Source: JBBDJG01 sp040880005
GTDB lineage: Bacteria; Actinomycetota; Thermoleophilia; Solirubrobacterales; JBBDJG01
NCBI GenBank assembly: GCA_040880005.1
Contig: JBBDJG010000012.1
Span: 1-64,000, forward strand
Length of the DNA: 64,000 nucleotides
Reading direction: 5' to 3'
A program made the translations under genes and the position numbers. Position 1 is the first letter of the stretch. Every line of letters begins with the position of its first letter. Below the pieces are notes generated by a model that was given only the letters and a program-made list of their open reading frames with translations, had not been told where the DNA came from and did not search any database. Below, piece after piece: positions 31,494 through 39,398 of this stretch.

Positions 31494-32624
31494 ATGAACT
31501 TCGACCTGACAGATGAACAGCGAATGCTCCAGTCGGCGGCGAAGGACATGCTCGCGGCGCGTCTCAACTCCGACAAGATTCGCGCGCTCGCCGAGTCCGA
31601 CGACGCGCTGGACGAGAAGCTTTGGAGCGAGATCGTCGATCTGGGCTGGCCGGGGCTGGTCGTGTCGGAGGAGTACGGTGGCCAGGGTCTCGGTATGGTC
31701 GAGCTGGTCGTGCTGATGGAGCAGGTCGGATACGCGCTGCTGCCGGGGCCGTTTCTGTCCAACACGCTCGCGGCGATCGTGCTCGAGCACGGCGCAGGCG
31801 AGGAGTTGAAGCAGCGCTACCTGGCGCCGCTCGCGGGCGGCGAGAAGCGTGGAACGCTTGCCTACTGGGACGAGGGTCACGGTGCCACGCCGGACCAGAT
31901 CGTGTTGGATCCCGAGCTTTCCGGCGACAGCTACACACTCGAGGCCGAAAAGCTGTTCGTGCTCGACGCTGATCGAGCGGACTTCTTCATCGTGGGCGCG
32001 GCCCACGGGCGCCGCTTCGTCGTGGACGGGGAAGCGCCGGGCGTGGCCGTCACGCCGATCCCGGCGCTGGACGCGACCCGCAAGCAGTACGCGCTGAGGC
32101 TCGACGGGGTGCAGGTCGACGAGGCGGCGGCATTCGAGTTCGACGGCAGCAACCTGGCGCGAACATGGTCCCGCCTGATCACCGTTTTCGCCGCCGAGTC
32201 GGTCGGCATCGCCCAACGTGCGATGGAGATGGCGGTCACCTACGCCAAGGAGCGCAAGCAGTTCGACCGGCCGATCGGCGCCTACCAGGCCGTTTCGCAC
32301 GCCTGTGCGCGCATGCTGCTCGAGACCGAAGGCGCGCGTTCTGCCGCCTACTACGCGGCTTGGGTCGCCGACAACGAGCCCGAGGACGCGCCGCTCGCGT
32401 CGGCGATGGCCAAGGCCTACGCGTCCGACGCCGCCTGCGACGTGACCGGCTCGTCGTTACAGGTGCACGGCGGCATCGGCTTCACCTGGGAGCACGACCT
32501 GCACCTTTGGCTCAAACGCGCTCGCACGAACGCGGCGCTGTTCGGCGGCTCGCGCTACCAGCGCGAGGTCGTGGCGCGACTCGCGATCGACGGCAGCCGC
32601 AAGACCGAGCCGGCCCTGGCCTAG
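31494..32624 (+). CDS. Acyl-CoA dehydrogenase (smaller subunit; catalytic Glu region absent)
   Basis: 376 residues. It has the acyl-CoA dehydrogenase fold: LTDEQRMLQSAAKDML at the N-terminus, YAKERKQFDRPIGAYQAVSHACARM, and VHGGIGFTWEHDLHLWLKRA near the end. The C-terminal end reads TNAALFGGSRYQREVV instead of an EGT-type motif, so the usual catalytic Glu is missing. This fits the non-catalytic subunit of a heterotetrameric alpha2-beta2 enzyme with the preceding product. The catalytic half would then come from 30305-31480. Confidence 0.88.
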   Translation: MNFDLTDEQRMLQSAAKDMLAARLNSDKIRALAESDDALDEKLWSEIVDLGWPGLVVSEEYGGQGLGMVELVVLMEQVGYALLPGPFLSNTLAAIVLEHGAGEELKQRYLAPLAGGEKRGTLAYWDEGHGATPDQIVLDPELSGDSYTLEAEKLFVLDADRADFFIVGAAHGRRFVVDGEAPGVAVTPIPALDATRKQYALRLDGVQVDEAAAFEFDGSNLARTWSRLITVFAAESVGIAQRAMEMAVTYAKERKQFDRPIGAYQAVSHACARMLLETEGARSAAYYAAWVADNEPEDAPLASAMAKAYASDAACDVTGSSLQVHGGIGFTWEHDLHLWLKRARTNAALFGGSRYQREVVARLAIDGSRKTEPALA

Positions 32625-32628
32625 CCAG

Positions 32629-33414
32629 TTACGCCGAGAGCTGCCCACCGACGAACTGGGTCAGGCCGGTCAGCGTCTGCTGCATGTCGGCGAAACCGCG
32701 CTCGAGCAGAGCGCCGGTGATCTCGTCCTGCTCGAACATGCGCATGCCGCTGCGCGCGGCCAGCATGCTCTTGTAGCCGCGAAACGGACCCGAACGCGAG
32801 CGGCAGCTCGTGAAGATTGCGATGTGGCCGCCGGCCGTCAGCACGCGTGTCTGCTCGTCGAGTGCTGCGAACGGGTCGTCGAACAGGTGCAGCGCGGCGA
32901 AGCAGCAGACCGCATCGAAGGAGTCGTCGCGAAAAGGAAGCTCGATTGCGTTGCCGTACACGAATGCCAGGTTGCGAGCACCTGCGGTATCCGTGTCGCG
33001 CACGCCCCGCTCGAGCATCGCCGGCGAGGCGTCGAGTCCCACGACCAGCCCCTCGACCCCGACCGCCTGTGCGAACTCGCGCGAGAAGTTGCCCGGCCCG
33101 CAGGCGAGGTCGAGGACGCCGTCGCCCGGTACCAGGCCCATCAACAGCCGAGCGATGCGGTGCTCGTCCTTCATCCCCGGACCCGTCACGCCTTTTGCCA
33201 GACGGCCGAGCGCAGGTCGCCACCATCGCTCGTAGATGCTGCTGACCACGCCGGAGCGCATCAGGCCCTGCGCCACGCCGTCGGTGGGCAGCTCCTGCCC
33301 GAGCACGTCGATGAATCCGTCGTGCTCGTTTGCGCGCTCGCGTGCCTCGGTGCTCAGCAGGGCAAGCGCCCGCTCGTTCGCCCCGGACAACGTCGAGGAC
33401 CCTGCGTCGCTCAC
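32629..33414 (-). CDS. Class I SAM-dependent methyltransferase
   Basis: 261 residues. Motif I is GVLDLACGPGNFSREFA, followed by the acidic loop GLDASPAMLERG, motif II-like ELPFRDDSFDAVCCFAALHLF and LTAGGHIAIFTSC. It looks like a ubiquinone/menaquinone-biosynthesis-type methyltransferase; the first 80 residues are specific to this protein. The ATG at 33414 overlaps the stop of the upstream small gene (ATGA). The substrate is unknown. It is convergent with the acyl-CoA dehydrogenase operon. Confidence 0.85.
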   Translation of the reverse strand: MSDAGSSTLSGANERALALLSTEARERANEHDGFIDVLGQELPTDGVAQGLMRSGVVSSIYERWWRPALGRLAKGVTGPGMKDEHRIARLLMGLVPGDGVLDLACGPGNFSREFAQAVGVEGLVVGLDASPAMLERGVRDTDTAGARNLAFVYGNAIELPFRDDSFDAVCCFAALHLFDDPFAALDEQTRVLTAGGHIAIFTSCRSRSGPFRGYKSMLAARSGMRMFEQDEITGALLERGFADMQQTLTGLTQFVGGQLSA

Positions 33415-33710
33415 CCGAAGCTGCGCTCGGTGCGCTGCGGGTCGAGCGTCAGGCTCGGCAGCGGCTGCTCGTGATCCTGCATGTGACCGGAAGCCTGACC
33501 ATCGGCTGCGAGCAGCTCCAGCTCTGTCATCTGGCGTTCGCCTTCCACTCGCGCGGGATTGCCCGGCTCGAGATCCTCGATCAACTTTCTCACCCGTTCG
33601 CGTAGCTGGAGCGCGAACTGCGGCGCGGCGGCGCAGGTCAGCTCGCGGATCGTCTCGACGGTCACTGCGCGGTCCACGGAGAGCAGTTCGGGATTCTCGG
33701 CTTCGCTCAA
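33411..33710 (-). CDS. Small protein of unknown function
   Basis: About 99 residues from TTG 33710 with AGGAA upstream. The sequence is mostly helical and charged (VTVETIRELTCAAAPQFAL and RERVRKLIEDLEPGNPARVE). It overlaps the methyltransferase start by four bases and begins 8 bases after the upstream lipoprotein gene, so the three minus-strand genes form one unit. Not recognised; the start is uncertain. Confidence 0.5.
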   Translation of the reverse strand: MSEAENPELLSVDRAVTVETIRELTCAAAPQFALQLRERVRKLIEDLEPGNPARVEGERQMTELELLAADGQASGHMQDHEQPLPSLTLDPQRTERSFG

Positions 33711-33718
33711 GTTCGTTC

Positions 33719-34972
33719 CTAGGGGGATTTCGTGGTTGGTGTCGTCTTGGTGGGGCCAGGCGTTGTGGTCGCCGGAGCGCTTGCCGGCGGCGGCTCCTGC
33801 TCTCTGATCTTCACGATCTCGGCGAGCTGATCGATGCGGCCCTGCAAGCCGAGGCTGATCGCCGACTCGTCGCCAAGCAGCCAGGCGTGATTGTAGACGC
33901 CACGCACGGGATCGAAGCGATAACCGGGCTGGATGTCGAGCAGGTAGTCCTCGAGCACCTTCGGCATCGTCGTCGCGGAGTCGATCAGCAGCAGCGGCGC
34001 GAACGCGCCCTTGGCTGCCAGCGCAGCCGAGGCGGCCGCATCGAGTGGACGGCTGGTGTTCGCGAAGGTCAGCCCATGCCCGGGGTCGTTCACTCCCCAG
34101 CCGAACGAGCCGTCGGAATAGCGTGCGAACGCGACCGCGTTGGCAACGGCGCTGGCGCCACCGACGCGCACCGCCGGTCCGAGCCGTCGCAGCTGGCGGA
34201 AGACCTTCGCGGAGATCGCGCTCTCCGGCCCCAACACGTATATCGCCGGTTTGCGGTGACGGCGGATTGCGGCGCGCGTGGGCGCCGGAAGTGTGTCGCG
34301 GGTCGCGAACAGCACGGGAACGCCGGAGCGAGCCGCGTACGCGGCCGCCGGCATGGCGAATGCGGCCTGCTCGCCGGACGCAACGATCACGCTCGATGCC
34401 GGCTTGCCGGCGATCGAGGTGCGCAGCCGATCGATCTGCGTTGCAACCGTGTATTGGTCGCCCTGCCTCACGGGCAGCGACTTCAAGTTCGACGGCACGT
34501 CCACGCCGCCGATCGCGAACGCCTGCACGGCCTCCTTCCGAAAGCCGGTCGGGCCGAGCGAGTCGATTGCGCTCGATGTCGCCTGCGGCACGTCGTCGCC
34601 GTCGGTCAGAAGAACAGGAGCGCCAACCGGCGGAGCCATCAAGACAGAGGCGGCCACGCCTGCCTGCCAGTTGTCTTTGTCGACCAGCGCGACCGCCGCC
34701 GGTCGTTGCGCGGGTGCTTGGCCCGGATACACGGCGCGGGCGACGCCCGCGGCATCGGCGATTGCGTTCTCGCCCGCGACTCGGGTGGTGTTCTTGGTGG
34801 CGAGCGCCGGAAACCCGGCGATCGTGTGCTGCTCGGTCTTCTCGTCGAGCTTGGCCTTGATCGGCTCCGTGCCGCCACCGCAGGCGGAGATCGCCGCGGA
34901 CGCGGCGATCAAGGCGATTGCGGACCACGTGGCCGCTAGGCGCGGCAGGCCCTCAAATGCGGTGGTCCTCAT
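33719..34972 (-). CDS. Lipoprotein with cell-wall-binding repeat 2-like modules
   Basis: About 417 residues from ATG 34972. The signal peptide ends in a lipobox (AAISACGGG). The body follows the CWB2 pattern: GENAIADAAGVARAVYPG, VALVDKDNWQAGVAASVLMAPPVGAPVLLTDGD, a repeat with AFAIGGVDVP and AIYVLGPESAIS, and VRVGGASAVANAVAFARY. CWB2 repeats usually bind cell-wall polymers. The C-terminus is a Pro/Thr-rich tail. An in-frame ATG at 35071 would add 33 residues before the signal and is unlikely. Confidence 0.8.
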   Translation of the reverse strand: MRTTAFEGLPRLAATWSAIALIAASAAISACGGGTEPIKAKLDEKTEQHTIAGFPALATKNTTRVAGENAIADAAGVARAVYPGQAPAQRPAAVALVDKDNWQAGVAASVLMAPPVGAPVLLTDGDDVPQATSSAIDSLGPTGFRKEAVQAFAIGGVDVPSNLKSLPVRQGDQYTVATQIDRLRTSIAGKPASSVIVASGEQAAFAMPAAAYAARSGVPVLFATRDTLPAPTRAAIRRHRKPAIYVLGPESAISAKVFRQLRRLGPAVRVGGASAVANAVAFARYSDGSFGWGVNDPGHGLTFANTSRPLDAAASAALAAKGAFAPLLLIDSATTMPKVLEDYLLDIQPGYRFDPVRGVYNHAWLLGDESAISLGLQGRIDQLAEIVKIREQEPPPASAPATTTPGPTKTTPTTKSP

Positions 34973-35101
34973 CGGACCGCGCAAGATAGCGGCTACTGCC
35001 GCCGCTCCCCGCCAGCAGACAAATGCGGAAAATGCGGGCCCCGGAGCGGTCGAATCGTCCATTTGGGCCATGAAAAGGCCGACTTCCGGCCGTTTTGCCA
35101 G

Positions 35102-35134
35102 TACAATCCAGATTGGTTGACTGATCAGTCAACC
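35102..35134 (+). promoter_or_regulatory. Promoter -10 element and 20-bp perfect palindrome upstream of the acyl-CoA dehydrogenase gene
   Basis: TACAAT at 35102-35107 is a good -10 element. GGTTGACTGATCAGTCAACC at 35115-35134 is a perfect palindrome beginning about where transcription would start, an ideal repressor position. Its core arms match 29026-29041. The -35 region is weak (near CCGACT, 35079-35084). Confidence 0.7.
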
Positions 35135-35198
35135 GCCGGACGGGTGCCACACCACTCCTTTCCAGGTACGCGGCGGCCGAGCACTTTCGGAGCGTCAC

Positions 35199-36500
35199 AT
35201 GGACTTCCGCCTCAGCGACGACACCCTTGAGTGGAAGGACTACTGCCGCAAGTTCGCGCGGGAGGAGATCCGGCCGGTGGCGGCCAAGTACGACCGCGAA
35301 GAAGCGGTTCCCTACGACGTGGTCAAGAAGGCCTACGAGTGGAAGCTCGCCGGGCTCGACTTCGTCCAGGCGGTGCAGACCGACACCGACGGCGTCAAGG
35401 GAGCCATCTACGCCGAGGAGCTGCACTGGGGCTGCGCCGGCATCGCGCTTGCGATTTCGGCCTCCACGCTGTGTGCCGCCGGCATCGCCTCGGGGGGCAC
35501 GCCGGAGCAGATCGCCAAGTGGATACCGGAGGTGTTCGGCGACGCCAAGCAGCCGAAGCTCGGCGCCTACGCGGTGACGGAGCCGCAGGCCGGCTCGGAC
35601 GTCAAGTCGCTGCGCACGACCGCGAAGCGCGACGGCGACGACTGGATCATCAACGGCACCAAGACCTTCATCTCCAACGGCGGCATCGCCGACGCGACCG
35701 TGGTCGTTGCGACTGTCGAGCCCGGCCTCGGCCATCGTGGCCAGGCTTCATTCGTCGTCGCCGGCGACAACCCGGGGCTCAAGCTCGGCAAGAAGGAATC
35801 CAAGCTCGGCATCCGCGCTTCGCAGACGGCGGAGATCGTGCTCGAGGATTGCCTCGTCCCCGGCGATGCGCTGCTAGGTGGCGAGGAGAAGCTGAAGAAA
35901 AAGCTCGAGCGTGCGCACTCGGGCCAGAAGTCCGGACCGTCCGGCGCCCTCGCGACCTTCGAGATAACGCGCCCGACCGTCGGCGCGTCGGCGATCGGCA
36001 TCGCGCAGGCTGCCTACGAGTGGACGCTGGAGTATCTGTCGGGACGCAGCGAGGAGGGTACGCCGCTGCTCGAGACGCAACGCATCCAGCAGGTGATCGC
36101 GGACGTTGCGACGGAAATCGAGGCGGCACGCATGATGATCTGGCATGCCGCGTGGATGGGTAGCAACGGCGTTCCGATGACCGGCGGCCAGGGCTCGATG
36201 TCGAAGCTCAAGGGTGGCGACGTGACGATGTGGGCCACGACGACGCTGATGGACCTCGTCGGCGAGTATGCGCAGTCCACCGACTGTCCGCTCGAGAAGT
36301 GGTTCCGTGACGCGAAGGTCTACCAGATCTTCGAGGGCACGGCCCAGATTCAGCGTCTCGTCATCGCGCGCATGCAGGTGGGCGAGTACGCGGAACGGCT
36401 CGGCTACGCCAAAGAGGTTGCCGACAAGGCGATGGCGCAGTCGTCGAACGGCTCGGCGGCGTCTGGCACGAAGAAGAAGTCCGCAGCCGTTCCCGCATAA
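35199..36500 (+). CDS. Acyl-CoA dehydrogenase
   Basis: 433 residues. Motifs: YAVTEPQAGSDVKSLRTTA (FAD and acyl-CoA contacts), INGTKTFISNGGIAD, and the catalytic region VYQIFEGTAQIQRLVIARM with the expected Glu in FEGT. The C-terminus ends in a Ser/Ala/Lys tail. It starts 64 bases after the perfect palindrome at 35115-35134 and is probably co-regulated with the thiolase and hydroxyacyl-CoA dehydrogenase genes. It oxidises acyl-CoA to enoyl-CoA, passing electrons to electron-transfer flavoprotein, which is not encoded here. Confidence 0.93.
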   Translation: MDFRLSDDTLEWKDYCRKFAREEIRPVAAKYDREEAVPYDVVKKAYEWKLAGLDFVQAVQTDTDGVKGAIYAEELHWGCAGIALAISASTLCAAGIASGGTPEQIAKWIPEVFGDAKQPKLGAYAVTEPQAGSDVKSLRTTAKRDGDDWIINGTKTFISNGGIADATVVVATVEPGLGHRGQASFVVAGDNPGLKLGKKESKLGIRASQTAEIVLEDCLVPGDALLGGEEKLKKKLERAHSGQKSGPSGALATFEITRPTVGASAIGIAQAAYEWTLEYLSGRSEEGTPLLETQRIQQVIADVATEIEAARMMIWHAAWMGSNGVPMTGGQGSMSKLKGGDVTMWATTTLMDLVGEYAQSTDCPLEKWFRDAKVYQIFEGTAQIQRLVIARMQVGEYAERLGYAKEVADKAMAQSSNGSAASGTKKKSAAVPA

Positions 36501-36554
36501 CACCAGGGACACGCGGCGCGACATCTGCGGCTCCGGCTAGCGTCTGGAATCGGC

Positions 36555-37499
36555 ATGTCGCACGCGCACGCGCATCGCGGACTGGAAGCTCGCCGTTCCG
36601 GCAACCGCTCGCGCATGCTCTGGGCGCTGGCGATCAATGTCGCGCTGCTCGCGGCGACGATCGCGGGAGGAATTCTCACCGGTTCGCTGGCTCTGCTCGC
36701 CGACGCGGGCCACCTGCTGTCCGATGTCGGCGCGATCGCGATCGGGTTGCTCGCCGCCCGGCTTGCCGGTGCCGCGCCGACGCCGTCGCGGACCTTCGGC
36801 CTTCAGCGCAGCGAGGTCATCGCGGCCCTGGTCAACGGCCTTGTGTTGGTCGCGGTGGCAGTGCTCGTCACGGTCGAAGCGATAGACCGCATGTCGGACC
36901 CGCCGCATGTGGCGGGCGCGGGCGTGCTGGCAATCGGTGCTGTCGGGCTGGTCGGCAACGTGGCCGCGACCTGGGTGCTGGCGCGCGGCGAGCGCTCCGA
37001 CATCAACCTGGAAGCCGTCCTGAGGCATTCGGCGGCAGACGCGCTGGGCTCGATCGGCGTGATCGTTGCTGGAGCGGTGATACTGGCCAGCGGCTGGGAC
37101 CTGATCGACCCGATCGTCAGCATCCTGATCGCCGTGCTGATCGCGCTCGGCTCGTGGCGTCTGTTGAAAGAGCCGTTCGACGTGCTGATGGAGGCCGCTC
37201 CACCGGGCCTCGACGCGCGCGCGATCGGCGAGGCGATGGTGGCGGACGCCGACGTCGTCGAGGTGCACGACCTGCATGTGTGGACCGTCACGTCGGGTTT
37301 TCCGGCTCTGTCTGCGCACGTGGTGGTGCGCAGCGGCGCCAACCGCGATGTGGCCCGGGCACGGCTCGAGCAGCTGCTCACCGGACGCTTCGAGATCGAT
37401 CACACGACGCTGCAGATGGCGGAGCCGGTTGAGCGCGACCAGTTGATCCAGGTCGAGTGGACGGATTCTGACCGTCCGCGCAGCGAAGGCTCTGGATAA
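36555..37499 (+). CDS. Cation diffusion facilitator (CDF) metal exporter
   Basis: 314 residues with six membrane helices. The metal-site signatures of helices II and V are present: LLADAGHLLSDVGA and LRHSAADALGSIG (both H-x3-D). An N-terminal His-rich start (MSHAHAHRG) and a cytoplasmic C-terminal domain with VVEVHDLHVWTVTSGFPALSAHVVV are typical of ZitB/CzcD-type Zn2+ (or Co2+, Cd2+) exporters. The gene stands alone; a G-rich stem follows it. Confidence 0.92.
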   Translation: MSHAHAHRGLEARRSGNRSRMLWALAINVALLAATIAGGILTGSLALLADAGHLLSDVGAIAIGLLAARLAGAAPTPSRTFGLQRSEVIAALVNGLVLVAVAVLVTVEAIDRMSDPPHVAGAGVLAIGAVGLVGNVAATWVLARGERSDINLEAVLRHSAADALGSIGVIVAGAVILASGWDLIDPIVSILIAVLIALGSWRLLKEPFDVLMEAAPPGLDARAIGEAMVADADVVEVHDLHVWTVTSGFPALSAHVVVRSGANRDVARARLEQLLTGRFEIDHTTLQMAEPVERDQLIQVEWTDSDRPRSEGSG

Positions 37500-37501
37500 C
37501 G

Positions 37502-37518
37502 GGGGGCTCGCCGCCCCC
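37502..37518. terminator. GC-rich stem after the CDF gene
   Basis: GGGGGC and GCCCCC form a 6-bp stem just after the CDF stop codon, in a short convergent interval. There is no T-run, so this is at best a weak intrinsic terminator or a Rho-assisted site. Confidence 0.35.
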
Positions 37519-37558
37519 TCGACCCCCGGCATGCTGGAGCGCCGGCCTACGGCCGTCG

Positions 37559-37792
37559 CTAGATGATCACTTGGACGGTTCCGCCGTCCACGCTCCACGC
37601 CGCGCCGGCGACATAGGACGAGCGTTCCGAGCACAGGAACACGATCGCGGCCGCGATCTCGTCGACGCTCGCCAGGCGACCGATCGGCCGTGCGGCGCCC
37701 GCCTTCGCGATCGCCTCGCGGCGGTCGGCCCGTCCCGACAGAGCCGCCGATTGATTGATCACGCAGGTCCTGCCCTTTAAGTCCAGCTCCAT
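37559..37792 (-). pseudogene. Short-chain dehydrogenase/reductase remnant with large internal deletion
   Basis: The frame joins the very start of an SDR (MELDLKGRTCVI) to the very end (ARPIGRLASVDEIAAAIVFLCSERSSYVAGAAWSVDGGTVQVI). The glycine-rich NAD loop and the catalytic Ser-Tyr-Lys region, about 170 residues, are missing. It remains open from ATG 37792, but 77 residues cannot form the fold. An in-frame deletion is the simplest explanation. Confidence 0.75.
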
Positions 37793-37861
37793 CGGCGAAT
37801 AAGTGTATGAGGCGAACGCCGCCGGGTAAGGCTTCCTTCGAGGTCGGTCGATCAAGAACAT

Positions 37862-39022
37862 ATGAGAGGACGGATGCTCACGGCTGCGCTGATGGCGGCC
37901 GCCGCAACGGCGGCGATTGCCGCGCCTGCCGCGGACGCGGCGACCACGATCGGCAGCAATCTCGCGAGTGCTCCGACGTCGAGTAGCGCTTGCGCCGGCG
38001 CTCCGACCACCTGTGCCTTCTTTCAGACGGCTCTGTCGGGCAGCGCTTTCCGGTCGGGCGCCGGCGGCGCGACCGCGGGGCAGTTCTCGCCGCCGCTCAC
38101 CGACACGTCGAGCGGTGCCGCGTTGGCTGGACCAAACGACCTGGAGTTCCTCGTCAATGCCGACGTGGAGCCCGACGCCGACGGCGACGGCTACGGCGAC
38201 GAAACGCAGGACCTCTGTCCGGGCGATTCCAGCCGCCACGACTCATGCTTCGCCGACCTCCAGGTGACGACGACCGCGAGCGTTCCGGGAATCGGGCTTC
38301 TGACCGACATGACCTTCTTCGTCAAGGTCAGGAACACCGGGCCCCAGAACAAGGCGACCGGCGTCACGATGACCGACGCGATCCCCGCTTTGATGAGGAT
38401 CGACACCGTCAAAACCGACGCGGGCACGTGCACGCCGACGCAGACGGTCACCTGCTCGCTCGGCGACATCGCGGTCAACACGACCGCCACGATCAGGATC
38501 GACGTCACCGGCGTGAAGCGTGGGCCCGTGCACGCGGTTGCCTCCGCCACGGCGTCCTCGCCCGACCCGAACGGCGCCAACAACGTTGCCAGCGCCGATA
38601 CCGCGGTGCTCAACCCGGGCGCGTGCGCGAACACGTTCAAAGGCGGCGGCGGCCCCGACTCCATCACCGGCACGGCCGCGGGCGACACGCTGGTGGGAGA
38701 CGGCGGCGACGACACGCTCAGGGCCGCGGCCGGCTACGATTGCCTCGAGGGAGGCGGCGGCAACGACCGCCTCTACGGCGAGTCGGCCGACGATCGACTG
38801 TTCGGCGGCGCGGGCAACGACCATCTCGACGGCGGCACCGAGGAGGACACCTTCTCGGCCGGTCCGGGCAACGATGTCGTCGAATCGCGCGACAAGATCG
38901 CCGAGAAGGTCAACTGCGGCAAGGGCCGCGACCGGGCGATCGCCGATCGCAAGGACAAGCTGACCGGGTGCGAGTCGGGCGGGTCCAAGAAGAAGAAAAA
39001 GAAGAAGCGCAAGCGCCATTAG
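37862..39022 (+). CDS. Secreted protein with DUF11-like domain and calcium-binding (RTX-type) repeats
   Basis: 386 residues from ATG 37862 (ATG 37874 has the better GAGAGGA site). Signal peptide about 5-28; a DADGDGYGDETQDLCPGD calcium-loop segment near 105; a DUF11-type domain (VKVRNTGPQNKATGVTMTDAIP) around 145-245; then glycine-Asp nonapeptide repeats (GGGGPDSITG, GGNDRLYGESADDRLFGG, AGNDHLDGG). It ends in a basic tail of Lys and Arg. No type I secretion genes are nearby; the signal peptide implies Sec export. Cell-surface role inferred. Confidence 0.8.
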   Translation: MRGRMLTAALMAAAATAAIAAPAADAATTIGSNLASAPTSSSACAGAPTTCAFFQTALSGSAFRSGAGGATAGQFSPPLTDTSSGAALAGPNDLEFLVNADVEPDADGDGYGDETQDLCPGDSSRHDSCFADLQVTTTASVPGIGLLTDMTFFVKVRNTGPQNKATGVTMTDAIPALMRIDTVKTDAGTCTPTQTVTCSLGDIAVNTTATIRIDVTGVKRGPVHAVASATASSPDPNGANNVASADTAVLNPGACANTFKGGGGPDSITGTAAGDTLVGDGGDDTLRAAAGYDCLEGGGGNDRLYGESADDRLFGGAGNDHLDGGTEEDTFSAGPGNDVVESRDKIAEKVNCGKGRDRAIADRKDKLTGCESGGSKKKKKKKRKRH

Positions 39023-39174
39023 TCACAAGCCCGCTGCCGGTTTTGCCCTCCCCGGCGGGAGGAGCCTTGCACTTGCAGGGAGTTTGGCAGGAGCCGGGGG
39101 CAGCCAATGAACGCCCCTGCTAGTCTGGGCACCGCTTTTGCAGCAACCGAGTGGATTCGATCAGGAGGTACGGC

Positions 39175-39383
39175 AAAGCAACTATCGCTGAGTTTCCCTC
39201 AACGACTCGCCGGCAAAGTCCGGCTCGTGAAGGGAAAGCGGGGGACCCAACGCCGCCTGGATAGCGGGGGACCCGTAGTAGCTGATCAAGCGGAGACCCT
39301 AGGGGCGAATCGCCGACAGGCCGCAAGGCCACACGCGTAGCGCAGCTCTTTCTGCGCGAGCCCGACAGCTAACCCCGTAAGCG
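39175..39383 (+). promoter_or_regulatory. Cyclic di-AMP riboswitch (ydaO-yuaA type)
   Basis: The leader of the M23 peptidase gene contains the hallmarks of this class in order: ATCGCTGAG, GCGGGGGACCCA, GGGGCGAATCGCC, and the 3' block CCCGACAGCTAACCCCGTAAGC ending 16 bases before the start codon. In Actinobacteria this riboswitch typically controls cell-wall hydrolases, which fits the next gene. The GCGGGGGACCC block occurs twice (near 39238 and 39264). Boundaries are approximate. Confidence 0.85.
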
Positions 39384-39398
39384 CCAGAAAGAGAGCCC

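Noticed and set aside
33711..34928. Long minus-strand frame joined to the small protein at 33411
   Set aside because: It is the shadow of the CWB2 lipoprotein gene in another frame, with Arg/Gly-rich content. Only the part below 33710 looks real.
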